Positions 9,572 through 19,426 of a stretch of DNA of 64,000 nt are shown here, one piece after another (within the stretch, counting starts at the first letter, position 1; each line of letters starts with the position of its first letter). Position numbers and translations under genes: made by a program. The DNA comes from Wocania_A spongiicola. GTDB lineage: Bacteria; Bacteroidota; Bacteroidia; Flavobacteriales; Flavobacteriaceae. Where the stretch lies: the NCBI RefSeq assembly GCF_023502325.1, contig NZ_JAMFLZ010000004.1, forward strand, positions 186,001-250,000. The letters are read 5' to 3'. The notes beneath the pieces are model-generated. The model had not been told where the DNA came from and made no database searches. It saw nothing but the letters and a program-made list of their open reading frames with translations.

Positions 9572-10586
9572 AATATTAGTTACAGGTGGTCTAGGTTTTA
9601 TAGGATCGCATACTGTTGTTGAATTGCAAAAAGAAGGTTACGAAGTTGTAATTATTGATAATTTATCTAATTCTTCAATAGATGTTTTAGACGGAATCAC
9701 TTCAATTTCAGGAAAAACACCCATTTTTGAAAAATTAGATTTAAAAGATAGAGAAGATGTTGAAGCTTTTTTTGCTAAACATAATGATATAAAAGGTGTT
9801 ATTCATTTTGCAGCTAGTAAAGCAGTTGGTGAAAGTGTGCAAGAACCATTACTTTATTATGAAAATAACATTAGTACATTAGTATATATTCTTAAAGAAT
9901 TAAAAAAATTACCATCAGCAGCGTTTATTTTTAGCTCGTCATGTACGGTTTATGGTCAGGCAGATGAGTTGCCAATAACAGAAAATGCTCCTGTGAAACA
10001 AGCCGAGTCTCCTTACGGGAACACCAAGCAAATTGGAGAAGAGATTATAAGTGATACTTGTAAAGTAACACCAAATTTAAAGGCTATTGCTTTACGTTAT
10101 TTTAACCCAGTAGGCTCTCATGAAACAGCTAAAATAGGAGAATTGCCAATAGGAGTGCCACAAAATTTAGTGCCATTTATTACACAAACTGCTATTGGTA
10201 TTCGTGAACAATTATCTGTTTTTGGTGACGATTACCCAACACCAGATGGCACCTGTATTAGAGATTATATTCATGTTGTAGATTTAGCTAAAGCACATGT
10301 TGTAGCTCTTAATCGTTTATTGCAAAACAAGAATAAAGCTAATTATGAAACCTTTAATCTAGGAACAGGAACAGGAAGTTCTGTATTAGAAGTAGTTAAA
10401 TCTTTTGAGAAAGTTTCAGGCAAAAAGCTTAATTATAAAATAGTAGGTAGAAGAGAAGGCGATATTATTTCGGCATATGCAGATACAACTAAGGCAAATA
10501 ATGAATTAGGTTGGAAAACCCAATTGACACTTGATGATGCAATGCGTTCCGCTTGGAAATGGGAACAAATTGTTAGAAACAGTTAA
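9564..10586 (+). CDS. galE: UDP-glucose 4-epimerase
   Basis: Extended short-chain dehydrogenase of 340 residues interconverting UDP-glucose and UDP-galactose (or the N-acetyl forms) in the cytoplasm. The N-terminal NAD-binding GxxGxxG is seen as GGLGFIGSHT (about residues 7-16). The catalytic SSS/CTVYG segment near 125-132 is followed by YGNTK (about 152-156), the YxxxK pair. DYIHVVDLA near 231 is typical of GalE. The start overlaps the aminotransferase stop, and both probably supply activated sugars for surface polysaccharide. The 3' end overlaps the convergent histidine kinase gene by 4 bp, so no terminator separates them. Confidence 0.95.
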   Translation: MNKILVTGGLGFIGSHTVVELQKEGYEVVIIDNLSNSSIDVLDGITSISGKTPIFEKLDLKDREDVEAFFAKHNDIKGVIHFAASKAVGESVQEPLLYYENNISTLVYILKELKKLPSAAFIFSSSCTVYGQADELPITENAPVKQAESPYGNTKQIGEEIISDTCKVTPNLKAIALRYFNPVGSHETAKIGELPIGVPQNLVPFITQTAIGIREQLSVFGDDYPTPDGTCIRDYIHVVDLAKAHVVALNRLLQNKNKANYETFNLGTGTGSSVLEVVKSFEKVSGKKLNYKIVGRREGDIISAYADTTKANNELGWKTQLTLDDAMRSAWKWEQIVRNS

Positions 10587-11689
10587 TAATCTTTTTCAAT
10601 TTCAGATACTGACAATTTAATAGGAATACTAATCTTAGTAATCACTTTATTCAATTCATTATAAATATTAAGTTTATAATTATTACCGTATAAAGTATCA
10701 AGCCTTTCTTTAATATTATTAAGACCGGTGCCTTTTTTTAGTAAAGCAGGGAGTTTTTCTTTTATAGCTTTACCATTGTTTTGAATTTTAACAATAAGTT
10801 TATCATTCTTTTTATATATATCTATTATAATTTCTAACGAAATAAATTCTGTACTATAACCATGCTTAGTTGAATTTTCTACAATGGGTTGAATAAGCAT
10901 ATTAGGGACTAAAATATTTTCTAACCCAGCCTCAATATTTAGATGAATATTTAGTTGATCAGAAAACCTTGTTTTTTTAATATGAATGTATTTTTTTAAT
11001 ATTACTAATTCTTCTTGTAATTCAATTAAGTTTTCATCTTTTTTCTCTAAAACATTTCTTAGTAAATCACTTAAATCTACAACCATGCTTTTAGATTTAT
11101 CAATATCTATTCCCATTAAGGAATGAATACCATTTAATGTGTTAAAAAGAAAATGCGGATGCATTTGAGACTGTAAAAATTTTAAGTGAGATTTTGATAG
11201 CTGATCTTGCAGTTTAATGGTTTGTATTTGACTTTCTTGACTTTTTTGAAAATAGTAATACATGTAAATAATGGTTACTAAGGATAGATAAATTAAAAAG
11301 TGTAAATCAATCAACCTTATAAAAGAAATGCATAGTTCGGAAAATGAAAATTCAGCAAGCGTTCCAATATTTTCTACAAGCCATGAAAGGCCAATAGTAA
11401 AAGCGCCAATAAATAACGAAAAAAATAAATGTATTGAAACAATATAAATTATCTTAATTTTTTTGCGCATTAAATATTTTGTAGTAAATGCAATAAAAAT
11501 CATAAAAACGGTTATCAAAAACCAATCTAATACATTGGCAAAAACAAATCCTCCCCAATCTGTTTTTCTCTTCATATTTATTCTTAAAAAAACATTTTTA
11601 AAAGAATAAATAATAACAAAGACCATGTAAACCAAAGATAGAATACCTATAAGTTTAAAATCGAAATACTTTTTTAGGTTTTTAAACAT
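10583..11689 (-). CDS. LytS/YehU-family sensor histidine kinase
   Basis: Membrane histidine kinase of 368 residues. Four TM helices (about residues 12-30, 48-70, 79-105 and 124-146) lead into a short coiled-coil linker and the His_kinase domain, with the phospho-acceptor motif QMHPHFLFNTLNG (about 174-186). An HATPase_c domain follows, with the N box PIVENSTKHGY near 290 and a G box KKGTGLNNIKERL near 330. No extracytoplasmic sensor domain is present, so the signal is probably sensed within the membrane. The partner LytTR regulator is 12 bp upstream in the same transcript. The stop overlaps galE by 4 bp. Confidence 0.93.
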   Translation of the reverse strand: MFKNLKKYFDFKLIGILSLVYMVFVIIYSFKNVFLRINMKRKTDWGGFVFANVLDWFLITVFMIFIAFTTKYLMRKKIKIIYIVSIHLFFSLFIGAFTIGLSWLVENIGTLAEFSFSELCISFIRLIDLHFLIYLSLVTIIYMYYYFQKSQESQIQTIKLQDQLSKSHLKFLQSQMHPHFLFNTLNGIHSLMGIDIDKSKSMVVDLSDLLRNVLEKKDENLIELQEELVILKKYIHIKKTRFSDQLNIHLNIEAGLENILVPNMLIQPIVENSTKHGYSTEFISLEIIIDIYKKNDKLIVKIQNNGKAIKEKLPALLKKGTGLNNIKERLDTLYGNNYKLNIYNELNKVITKISIPIKLSVSEIEKDY

Positions 11690-11701
11690 AAAATTAAGGT
11701 A

Positions 11702-12484
11702 TTAAATTCCCATTTTTTTCTGAAACTCCTTTTTATGAGTTTTACTTATTCTAAATAATTTTTCATCCTGCATTTTCACATCAATTTCGCCATAGTTTGA
11801 GTATAAAACTTCTTTTATTAATGATGAATTAATAATAGTTGACCTGTGAATTCTAATAAAATTAAAAGATTTAAGTTGTTCTAAAAGAGAATTTAACGAT
11901 TCTCTTAAAAGATATTTTTTTTGCTCGGTAAAAATTTCAGCATAGTAGCCAGAAGCTTGAATATACTTAATATCGTTTTTCTCAATAAATGAAACTTTTC
12001 CATTAGCTTTAATAGCTAATTTGGAATGTTTAATTTCTGAGAACCCTTCATTGGGATTTTCTATATATTTTAATAAGTTGTTTATTTTTTTGTTAAGACC
12101 ATTGGATTTGTTTGAAGTAAACAATTCAATCACTTTGTTTGTAGATTGAAAAAAACGTTCGTCTTTAAAAGGTTTTAATAAATAATCAAATGCAAAAAAA
12201 TCAAAAGCCTTTAATGCAAATTCATCAAAAGCGGTTATAAATATTACTAATGGCATAATCGATTCATCTAATTCTTTAAGTATATCAAAACCAGTCATAT
12301 CGGTTATTTGAATATCTAAAAAAATAAGATCGGGTTTTTTTTCATTTATAGCTTTTATAGCTTCTTTTCCAGAACTGCATTCTTCAATTAGTTCAATCTC
12401 TTTTATATCATTTAACAAATTGGAGACCCTTTTCCTAGCTAAGAACTCATCATCTATTATTATGGCTTTAATTGGAGCAATCAT
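11702..12484 (-). CDS. LytTR-family response regulator
   Basis: Cytoplasmic transcription regulator of 260 residues. The N-terminal receiver domain has acidic residues D11/D12, phospho-acceptor D57 in FLDIQ, and a lysine in YLLKPFK near residue 106. The C-terminal LytTR DNA-binding domain (about 160-260) contains FIEKNDIKYIQASGYY and FIRIHRSTIIN, standard family segments. It is encoded first in a two-gene operon with the LytS-type kinase. Targets are unknown. The divergent SusC/SusD operon starts 540 bp away and is a candidate only by position. Confidence 0.93.
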   Translation of the reverse strand: MIAPIKAIIIDDEFLARKRVSNLLNDIKEIELIEECSSGKEAIKAINEKKPDLIFLDIQITDMTGFDILKELDESIMPLVIFITAFDEFALKAFDFFAFDYLLKPFKDERFFQSTNKVIELFTSNKSNGLNKKINNLLKYIENPNEGFSEIKHSKLAIKANGKVSFIEKNDIKYIQASGYYAEIFTEQKKYLLRESLNSLLEQLKSFNFIRIHRSTIINSSLIKEVLYSNYGEIDVKMQDEKLFRISKTHKKEFQKKMGI

Positions 12485-12859
12485 TTATGAATTTATTAAT
12501 TGAGTATTCGAAACTAGCATAAAAAAACGACTTTTTAAATTTAGTTAATCCACTTTTACTGCAATAATCGAGGCATTCAAATCAATTTAAAATAACTACA
12601 ATTCAAAAAAAATACAGTTTAAATCAATTTATTGCAAACTGACTTCACAACGAATTTGCGTTTTTTAAGAATTTATAATTTACTGTTTTAGCATTAAAAC
12701 GTGCATTTTTATTGATGTTATTAAGTTATGAAATATATATGAAATCAAAACGAATCATTCATTTATCTGTTTAAGTTATAAAATAAGTTGATCAAATCAT
12801 TTTGGAGACCCTTCAAATCATACTTACTCCAAAAAGCCAATTAAACTCCTTCTTTTACT
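12485..12859. other. Gene-free region upstream of the susC leader
   Basis: AT-rich intergenic DNA between the LytTR gene (-) and susC (+); no ORF is supported. It must hold the promoter of the two-component operon and perhaps distal regulator sites for susC. The one clear structure is an inverted repeat, TTTTGGAG (12800-12807) with CTCCAAAA (12827-12834), 19 nt apart. It may be a hairpin or a dyad binding site. Confidence 0.5.
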
Positions 12860-13013
12860 ACTGCAATTGTAAAAGGTAAGGCAGTTATAAGCTTTACTAC
12901 TATCACTAAAGTTTCACTAAACTTTGGATTTGTGGAGTGATTTTTTTTGAATTAGTCCTTAAAAAAATATCATAGCTGTCTTCCTTTTTTACAATCTGCA
13001 AAGACTAACTCAA
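12860..13013 (+). promoter_or_regulatory. susC promoter/leader, homologous to 19427-19575
   Basis: This 154-bp segment ends 10 bp before the susC ATG and aligns over its whole length with 19427-19575. Shared blocks in the same order are ACTGCA(A/G)TTGT, AAAGGTAAGG, a TATAA-(G)CTTTACT element, TCACTAAACTTTG, GAATTAGTC, AAAAAAAT, CTTCCTTT and GACTAACTCAA. TTG at 12867 followed about 20 bp later by TAAGCTTTA could be a degenerate promoter, which would give a 5' leader of roughly 110-120 nt. Conservation of the whole block suggests a functional leader or regulator site. The homology is seen directly; the function is inferred. Confidence 0.65.
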
Positions 13014-13023
13014 ATTAACAAAT

Positions 13024-16000
13024 ATGAAAACAAAGTTTAGTAGAATGCTAACGCTAATTCTAGCGTTTGTTGTGCAGTTAACTCTCGCACAAGAAAAAAC
13101 AGTGTCAGGAATAGTTTCTGACGAGAATAGTTTACCACTTCCCGGAGCTACAATTATAGTACAAGGAACTACAAACGGAACATCATCAGATTTTGATGGT
13201 AATTATTCCATTACTGCAAATGCAGGAGATGTACTTGTTTATAGTTTTGTAGGTTATGCAACTAAATTAATTACTGTAGGAGCTTCAAACACAATTAATG
13301 TATCCTTAGACGCAGATAACGCTTTGGATGAAGTTGTAGTTATTGGTTCAGCCTCAGGAAAATCAACTAAGGAGCTAAGTTTTTCTATCGGGCAAGTCAA
13401 AAATGAACTGCTAGAAAATGTTCCTGCTACTAATATTGCTGGTGCGCTTCAAGGGAAAATATCTGGTATTTCTGTTTCGCCAACTGGCGGACAACCAGGA
13501 AGCGACGTGTCTATTCAATTAAGAACTGCAAACTCATTAGCAACAGGACAACAACCACTTATTATTGTTGATGGTGTTATTTTAGAAGGTGGATTATCAG
13601 ATATAAATACAGAAGATGTTGAACGAATTGAAGTAGCAAAAGGAGCTGCTGGAGCATCTTTATATGGTTCTCGTGCCTCAAATGGTGTAATTCAAATATT
13701 TACAAAAAGAGGAAAAGGAAATGATAAAGTTAGTGTAACTTATAGAAGCGAAATTGGCTGGAAAGATGTTTCAGACAGATATGATTTAGCGACAACGCAT
13801 CGATTTAAAATGACTGCAGATGGATCAGCTTTTGACTTAACAAGCGGATCTCGAGAGGTAGATGCAGATGGGTTAAGTGATAATTTATACCCATCAAATA
13901 TAGTTTTTGATTATCAAGATGAAATATTTAACAGAGGGATATTTAACACTCATTATGCATCTGTTACCGGTGGTGGAGAAAAAGCAAGATATCTTTTTTC
14001 TTATCAAAGACTTCAGGACGAAGGTATTATTGCTTTAGTTGAAGATTATAGAAGAGATAACTTTAGATTAAATTTAGATAACAACATTTCTGATAAGATT
14101 AGTTTAAAAACTTCATTTTTCTATAGTAATTCTAATAGAGACGGCAGTTTAGGAGGAGGTATTGCTGGTACTAATCCATTGTTTGAGGCTTTAATTACTG
14201 AACCAATTTACGATTGGCATGCTGCTAATGAGGAAGATGGTTCCCCTTATAATTTTGATGCCAATACATTCGATCCAAATCTTTATAATCCACTTTATCA
14301 ATTAGCAAATCAAGACAAAATAGAAAAGAGAAATCGTTTTTTAGGTAATGTGTCTTTAGACTATAAAGTACTGCCATGGTTAAAGTTAAATGGAGCTTAT
14401 TCTATCGATTTTGAAAATAACACTTTTGAAGACTATATACCTAAGGGGTATTTATCTGCAAGTCCAGATGGTCAAGCACAAAACATTGGATTTCTTCAGC
14501 GTTCTAATTTTAATGGTAGAGCACAAAATATTAGATTAAATAGTTTGATAACTAAATCATTTGGAGCTGAAGACGAATTTAATTTAAACTTAAGATTAAG
14601 TTATTTACATGAAAGATATGCTAACGAGTTTAATAATGCCGAAGGCTATAACTTAGCAGTATCTGGTATAAGATCGTTGGATAATATTGCAGGAGGACCA
14701 ACAGTATCGTCTGCAACACAAGAAATATTAACAGATAGTTACTTTGCAGTAGCCGATTTTGATTATAAAAAGAAATATATATTTAGTGGTGTAATTAGAA
14801 GAGAAGGATCTTCGCTTTTCGGACCAGATACAAGGTGGGCTAATTATTTTAGAACAAGTGTTGCATATCGTTTAACAGAAGATTTTGAAATCCCTGGAGT
14901 TCAAGAATTTAAGCTAAGAGGTTCTTACGGTACTGCAGGTATTAGACCAACTTACGAAATGCGTTTTGAAACATTTAATCTTCAAAATGGCTCGCCAACA
15001 AAGGCTACTTTAGGTAACAACCAATTAAAACCTGCAAAAACGGGCGAGTTAGAATTAGGTATTAATATTGATTTTTTAGATAAATTTTCTTTTGAGTTTA
15101 ACTATGTGAAGGCAAAAACTGAAGATCAAATACTTAGAGTTCCTTTATCTGCTTCAACAGGATTTGGAGCACAATGGAGAAACGCAGGAGAAATTGATGC
15201 TACCACATATGAAGCATCATTAAATTATGATATTATTCAAAACAATAATTTCTCATGGAATCTAGGGGTTGTTTGGGACAAATCTGAACAAAAAATTAGC
15301 CGTTTAGATGTACCTGCATATTTAACAGGTCCTGGTACACAAGAAACAACTTTGTTTAGAATAGAACAAGGACAGAATTTTGGTGCTATGTTTGGTAACA
15401 TATACATTAGAGATTTAGCCGACTTACCAGCGGGGTCAAATGCAAGTAATTTTGTTGTTAATGAATTTGGATATGTTGTTGATGCAGCGACTAGAAGCAC
15501 GCCTGTAAAAAAAGTTGATAGTTCTGGTAACGAATTCTTTACTATGGGAGATATTACCCCAGATTTTAGAATGGCATTCAATACCACACTTAAATATAAA
15601 AACCTAGCATTATATGCACTTGTAGACTGGAAACAAGGAGGAGATATTTACAATAAAACAAAGCAGTGGTTATATAGAGATGGTAGACATACTGATATTA
15701 CTAGTGGATTGCCATATAATTTCTTTCAAGGGTTATACAACACAAACTTAGCAAGTTCTGCTTTCGTTGAAGATGGTACTTTTGTGAAATTACGAGAATT
15801 ATCTCTGTATTATACTCTTAACTCTAAGGCATTAGGAAACATCGGAAACTTTATCGATACAGTGAAGTTAGGTTTTATAGGGCGAAACTTAATAACTATT
15901 ACTGATTATTCTGGATTTGACCCAGATATAACAAATCAACCAGAATCTAATAGAGCAAACTTAACTTCTAGAGATACAGACGGTATTGGTAGTGATGTAA

Positions 16001-16095
16001 ATACACCTGGCGGGGATCCAAATGTATTTAAGGTAGATAATTTCCCTTACCCATCTACTAAAACATACAGTTTCTCTGTTCAATTAACATTTTAA
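13024..16095 (+). CDS. SusC/RagA-family TonB-dependent outer membrane transporter
   Basis: The 1023-residue length is typical of SusC proteins. A signal peptide ends at LAQ (about residue 23). It is followed by a carboxypeptidase-D regulatory-like domain (about 26-105), the segment ALDEVVVIG that resembles the family's TonB-box/plug start (about 99-107), a plug domain with GALQGKISGISV (about 141-152) and IIVDGVILEGG, and the SusC signature GAAGASLYGSRASNGVI (about 213-229). The rest is a 22-strand barrel ending in a C-terminal aromatic residue (QLTF). It imports an oligomer bound by the SusD partner, powered by TonB. Substrate unknown; no polysaccharidase gene is adjacent. Confidence 0.95.
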   Translation: MKTKFSRMLTLILAFVVQLTLAQEKTVSGIVSDENSLPLPGATIIVQGTTNGTSSDFDGNYSITANAGDVLVYSFVGYATKLITVGASNTINVSLDADNALDEVVVIGSASGKSTKELSFSIGQVKNELLENVPATNIAGALQGKISGISVSPTGGQPGSDVSIQLRTANSLATGQQPLIIVDGVILEGGLSDINTEDVERIEVAKGAAGASLYGSRASNGVIQIFTKRGKGNDKVSVTYRSEIGWKDVSDRYDLATTHRFKMTADGSAFDLTSGSREVDADGLSDNLYPSNIVFDYQDEIFNRGIFNTHYASVTGGGEKARYLFSYQRLQDEGIIALVEDYRRDNFRLNLDNNISDKISLKTSFFYSNSNRDGSLGGGIAGTNPLFEALITEPIYDWHAANEEDGSPYNFDANTFDPNLYNPLYQLANQDKIEKRNRFLGNVSLDYKVLPWLKLNGAYSIDFENNTFEDYIPKGYLSASPDGQAQNIGFLQRSNFNGRAQNIRLNSLITKSFGAEDEFNLNLRLSYLHERYANEFNNAEGYNLAVSGIRSLDNIAGGPTVSSATQEILTDSYFAVADFDYKKKYIFSGVIRREGSSLFGPDTRWANYFRTSVAYRLTEDFEIPGVQEFKLRGSYGTAGIRPTYEMRFETFNLQNGSPTKATLGNNQLKPAKTGELELGINIDFLDKFSFEFNYVKAKTEDQILRVPLSASTGFGAQWRNAGEIDATTYEASLNYDIIQNNNFSWNLGVVWDKSEQKISRLDVPAYLTGPGTQETTLFRIEQGQNFGAMFGNIYIRDLADLPAGSNASNFVVNEFGYVVDAATRSTPVKKVDSSGNEFFTMGDITPDFRMAFNTTLKYKNLALYALVDWKQGGDIYNKTKQWLYRDGRHTDITSGLPYNFFQGLYNTNLASSAFVEDGTFVKLRELSLYYTLNSKALGNIGNFIDTVKLGFIGRNLITITDYSGFDPDITNQPESNRANLTSRDTDGIGSDVNTPGGDPNVFKVDNFPYPSTKTYSFSVQLTF

Positions 16096-16107
16096 AAAAA
16101 AAGAAAA

Positions 16108-17679
16108 ATGAAAAATTATAATTTTAATAAAATACATATAGCATTGGTCAGTTTTGTGTTGCTCTTTTTCTCGTGTGGCAATGAAATTGATAATGTAGTA
16201 AATTCTAATAATCCAGACAGAAATCAAGTATTAGCAACAGGTTCAGATTTAATAGGTGTTACTAGCGGAGGATTTGTTACATGGTGGCAAGCAAATGGTA
16301 GAGACCTCTATCCGCCTTTAGCTGTAGCTGGTGATATTGCAACATGTTCATGGGGTAATTTTGGTATGAGAGTACTATCAAGCGAACCAAGAAATCCAAT
16401 AATTAATGCTTCTTCCTGGGCAGATGTAAGTGTGTTAGAGCAACCTTGGCAAGGAAACTATGGTGCTATTTCATCTGCAAATGACGTGCTGGGAGCAATA
16501 AACAACAACGGGATTACTTGGATTGCTGCTGGTGTAGATAATACGCCAATGGTGTCGGCAGCTTCATATTTATTAAGAGGATTATCATATGGGTATTTAG
16601 GACTATTATTTGAAAAAGGATTTGAGGTTGATGAAAATACCGATTTAAGCCAGAAATTAGAATTTGTATCGTACCAACAACTAATAGGCTTAGCAATTGC
16701 AGATTTAGATAGAGCTATAGCATTGGCAAACTCGAATACATTTGAAATTCCTAACACAGTTATAAATGGAGTTGCAATATCTGATGCCAACCTAATTAAG
16801 CTGTGTAATTCTTTTAAAGCAAGATTTATAGTGCAATCTGCAAGAAATATGACAGAGACAAATGCTATTGATTGGAATCAAATAAAAACTTTAACAGAGA
16901 ATGGTATCACCGAAGATTTCGGGCCAATGGGAGATGATGGTATTAGCTGGTGGAATAACTCAAACGTACTAATGGATTCTCCAAACGGTTTTGGACCTTT
17001 TGGAGCACGTCTAGATATGAGGCTTGTTAAGCTTTTAGATCCAAGCCAACCAGAATTTTTCCCAGCTACATCAGGTTCAACTTTAACTAACCCAGAAATG
17101 ACTAGCACAGATGCTAGAGTAGGGGCAGGTAGAGATTTTGAGTTTAGACCAGACATATTATTCAGATCAGAAAGAGGAAGATTCCATTTTTCTCATTATA
17201 TACATACACGTTTTCAAAACGATCCAACTTTTTCAGATGGAGCAGATGCTAAGCAAATAAAAACATTCATGTTTGAAGATAATAGATTGCTATTAGCAGA
17301 AGCAAAAGCTAGGTTAGATGATTTATCAGGTGCGATTGCAGATGTTAATTTAAGCTCAAGAGTAACTAGAGGTGGATTAGCTCCTTTGGCTGGTACAGCA
17401 TCAAAAGATGAAATATTAGATGCTATTTTTTATGAACGTTACATAGAATTATTTAATACGGCTGTAGGAAGCGGTTACTTTGATAGAAGAAGAACCAATG
17501 ATTTACAAGTAGGTACATTTAGACATTTTCCTGTGCCATCATCAGAATTAGAAGTGTTGAGTGAAGCTCTTTATACGTTGGGGGGCACAAATGCAGATCC
17601 GTCTGGAACCATGCCACATTATGATTTAACTGCTGCAGCTGAAAGAACAGATGACAGTTTTATTCCAACCTTTAATTAG
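16108..17679 (+). CDS. SusD/RagB-family substrate-binding lipoprotein
   Basis: Surface lipoprotein of 523 residues that caps the SusC barrel and binds the substrate. The lipoprotein signal peptide ends in lipobox FFSC (Cys23). An alpha-helical TPR-like scaffold follows, with family segments such as AASYLLRGLSYGYLGLLFEKG (residues about 149-169) and, near the C-terminus, DEILDAIFYERYIELFNTA with RRR downstream. It lies 12 bp after susC and ends in a strong terminator 40 bp on, so the two form an operon. The sequence is not close enough to any characterised SusD for a substrate call. Confidence 0.94.
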   Translation: MKNYNFNKIHIALVSFVLLFFSCGNEIDNVVNSNNPDRNQVLATGSDLIGVTSGGFVTWWQANGRDLYPPLAVAGDIATCSWGNFGMRVLSSEPRNPIINASSWADVSVLEQPWQGNYGAISSANDVLGAINNNGITWIAAGVDNTPMVSAASYLLRGLSYGYLGLLFEKGFEVDENTDLSQKLEFVSYQQLIGLAIADLDRAIALANSNTFEIPNTVINGVAISDANLIKLCNSFKARFIVQSARNMTETNAIDWNQIKTLTENGITEDFGPMGDDGISWWNNSNVLMDSPNGFGPFGARLDMRLVKLLDPSQPEFFPATSGSTLTNPEMTSTDARVGAGRDFEFRPDILFRSERGRFHFSHYIHTRFQNDPTFSDGADAKQIKTFMFEDNRLLLAEAKARLDDLSGAIADVNLSSRVTRGGLAPLAGTASKDEILDAIFYERYIELFNTAVGSGYFDRRRTNDLQVGTFRHFPVPSSELEVLSEALYTLGGTNADPSGTMPHYDLTAAAERTDDSFIPTFN

Positions 17680-17719
17680 CATTATTAAGAATTAGAATCG
17701 ACTAACTAACTCTTAAATT

Positions 17720-17754
17720 GAAAAGGACTGCTGTGAAAGGCAGTCTTTTTTATG
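17720..17754 (+). terminator. Terminator of the susCD operon
   Basis: Hairpin GACTGC (17726-17731) with GCAGTC (17740-17745) and an 8-nt loop, followed by TTTTTT. The whole 35-nt segment is identical to 19606-19640. Confidence 0.9.
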
Positions 17755-17763
17755 TTATTAAAC

Positions 17764-17792
17764 TTGTACTTTAATATTGGTTTCTACTTTTG
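17764..17792 (+). promoter_or_regulatory. Bacteroidota-type promoter of the AraC-family gene
   Basis: TTG (17764-17766), 18 bp, then TACTTTTG (17785-17792), an exact match to the -7 consensus TAnnTTTG of the Bacteroidota primary sigma factor. A transcript would start near 17800 and give a leader of about 85 nt to the ATG at 17886. Confidence 0.75.
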
Positions 17793-17885
17793 CAAATTAA
17801 AACTGCGTTAACATATTTTTAAGAGTTTTTGAGTTTTAGTTTAATTATAAATAAGTACTTTTATAGTTGGACTAATTCAACTCTA

Positions 17886-19379
17886 ATGAAGTTTAAAATA
17901 AAGTTTTACTTCTTATCAGCTATTTCGAGTCTATTTTTTCTTAATAGTTTTGCATTAGAGCGTCCCAACGTTACAATAAGTTCAATTCAAGAATTTGCTG
18001 AACTTTATAGCCAAAATAGTTCACACTTAAAATTAATAAATAATAAAGACTTAAGCGATTCAATTGTTCTTTTTAAAAATTTGGCCATTCAGCATGTCGA
18101 TTTAGATCGACCTAATAAGGCGTCGTTGTATCTTGAAAAATATATTGACTATACAGCAGATTTTTCAATTTTGAATAAAGAGGCTTTCGCCAAACTTAGT
18201 TCTACAAAGAGCTTTAATAGATTATCTGATAAGTATCTTCCTAAATTTAGTGCACTTGATTTTTTTTATTTTTATATCGCTTTAATAGGGTTTTACATCG
18301 CTATAGTTTTAAACTTCACAAAAAACACAGATAAAAAAGGAAAACGATTAATTAGCGGTTTTATAGCTGTGCAAGCATTTTTTATTTTAGACTACGTATT
18401 TTATAGTACCAATTACCAGTTTAAATACGCACATACATATTTAATGTCTTCATCTGTTGCATTACTGTATGGGCCGTTATTGTTTTTCTATTTCAAAAGA
18501 ATAATTCAACAGTATCAGTTTAAACGAACTGATTTATTACATTTTTTGCCAACTGTAGTTTTATTATTTTTCTTATTACCTGTTTACAATTTACCTTTTG
18601 AAGAGAAAGTTAAAATACAACTAGGAACGAGTACAATATATTCGCAAAATGATTTTTTATATATAATATTTATTCCAAAATTACTATCGATAACTATTTA
18701 TGGTTTTTTAATAAGTAAGCTTTATTTAAAAAAGGAAAAAACTAACCAATTCAAAAATAAAAATGCTATCGCTTTTTGGAAAAAAGGCGTTTATAGAATG
18801 TATGTTTTTTATGTCGTATCATATTTGGTATATGGAATAGCAATAAGTGGAATATTTTTTAATCCTAATAGTTATTTATATCAATCTCAAATTGTTGCTA
18901 TGTCATTAATGGTATTATATATGGCATATATGGCACAAGTTCAGCCACAGGTATTTAGTAAAGAAGTTATATTATCAGATAAAACATTTTTCTCTAAATA
19001 TCAAAAATCAGGGTTAACGAAATCATTATCAGAAGAGCTAAAAGAGCAATTAATTTATTTATTTGAAAAGAAAAAAATTTATAAAGATAATGCCTTGAAC
19101 CTTGACGCACTTTCTGATAAATTAAATACCTCAAGACATAATACTTCACAAATTATTAACGAGCATTTTAACATGAGTTTTTTTGAATTGATTAATAAGT
19201 TTAGAATTGATGAAGCTATTAAATTGTTACAAAATGATACTTCTCGCTCACTTCAAATTATTGATATTGCTTATGAGGTAGGCTTTAATAATAAGGTTAC
19301 TTTCAATAAAGCATTTAAAAAAGAAACTTCAATTACACCTTCACAACTCGTGTCTTCTTTAAATAACGAAAGAAGGTAA
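17886..19379 (+). CDS. AraC-family transcriptional regulator with membrane-embedded sensor
   Basis: The start is placed at ATG 17886 (497 residues) because it opens directly on a signal peptide ending at SFA (about residue 23). A TTG at 17829 would put 19 unlikely residues in front of it. Next come an exported helical stretch (about 25-125), about seven TM helices (about 130-370), a cytoplasmic linker, and a C-terminal AraC HTH domain (about 395-490) with LNTSRHNTSQIINEHF and IIDIAYEVGFNNKVTFNKAFKK. Such proteins would sense a ligand at the membrane and bind DNA directly. It lies between the susCD operon and the homologous leader at 19427, so it is the natural candidate regulator of both. Its own promoter is at 17764. 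Confidence 0.88.
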   Translation: MKFKIKFYFLSAISSLFFLNSFALERPNVTISSIQEFAELYSQNSSHLKLINNKDLSDSIVLFKNLAIQHVDLDRPNKASLYLEKYIDYTADFSILNKEAFAKLSSTKSFNRLSDKYLPKFSALDFFYFYIALIGFYIAIVLNFTKNTDKKGKRLISGFIAVQAFFILDYVFYSTNYQFKYAHTYLMSSSVALLYGPLLFFYFKRIIQQYQFKRTDLLHFLPTVVLLFFLLPVYNLPFEEKVKIQLGTSTIYSQNDFLYIIFIPKLLSITIYGFLISKLYLKKEKTNQFKNKNAIAFWKKGVYRMYVFYVVSYLVYGIAISGIFFNPNSYLYQSQIVAMSLMVLYMAYMAQVQPQVFSKEVILSDKTFFSKYQKSGLTKSLSEELKEQLIYLFEKKKIYKDNALNLDALSDKLNTSRHNTSQIINEHFNMSFFELINKFRIDEAIKLLQNDTSRSLQIIDIAYEVGFNNKVTFNKAFKKETSITPSQLVSSLNNERR

Positions 19380-19426
19380 ACTATTATAGGCATTACCCTA
19401 TAAGTTGCTTTAATTTCATTTTTTAG

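Noticed and set aside
17829..17885. TTG start for the AraC-family gene
   Set aside because: It would place 19 residues before an obvious signal peptide; ATG 17886 fits better.
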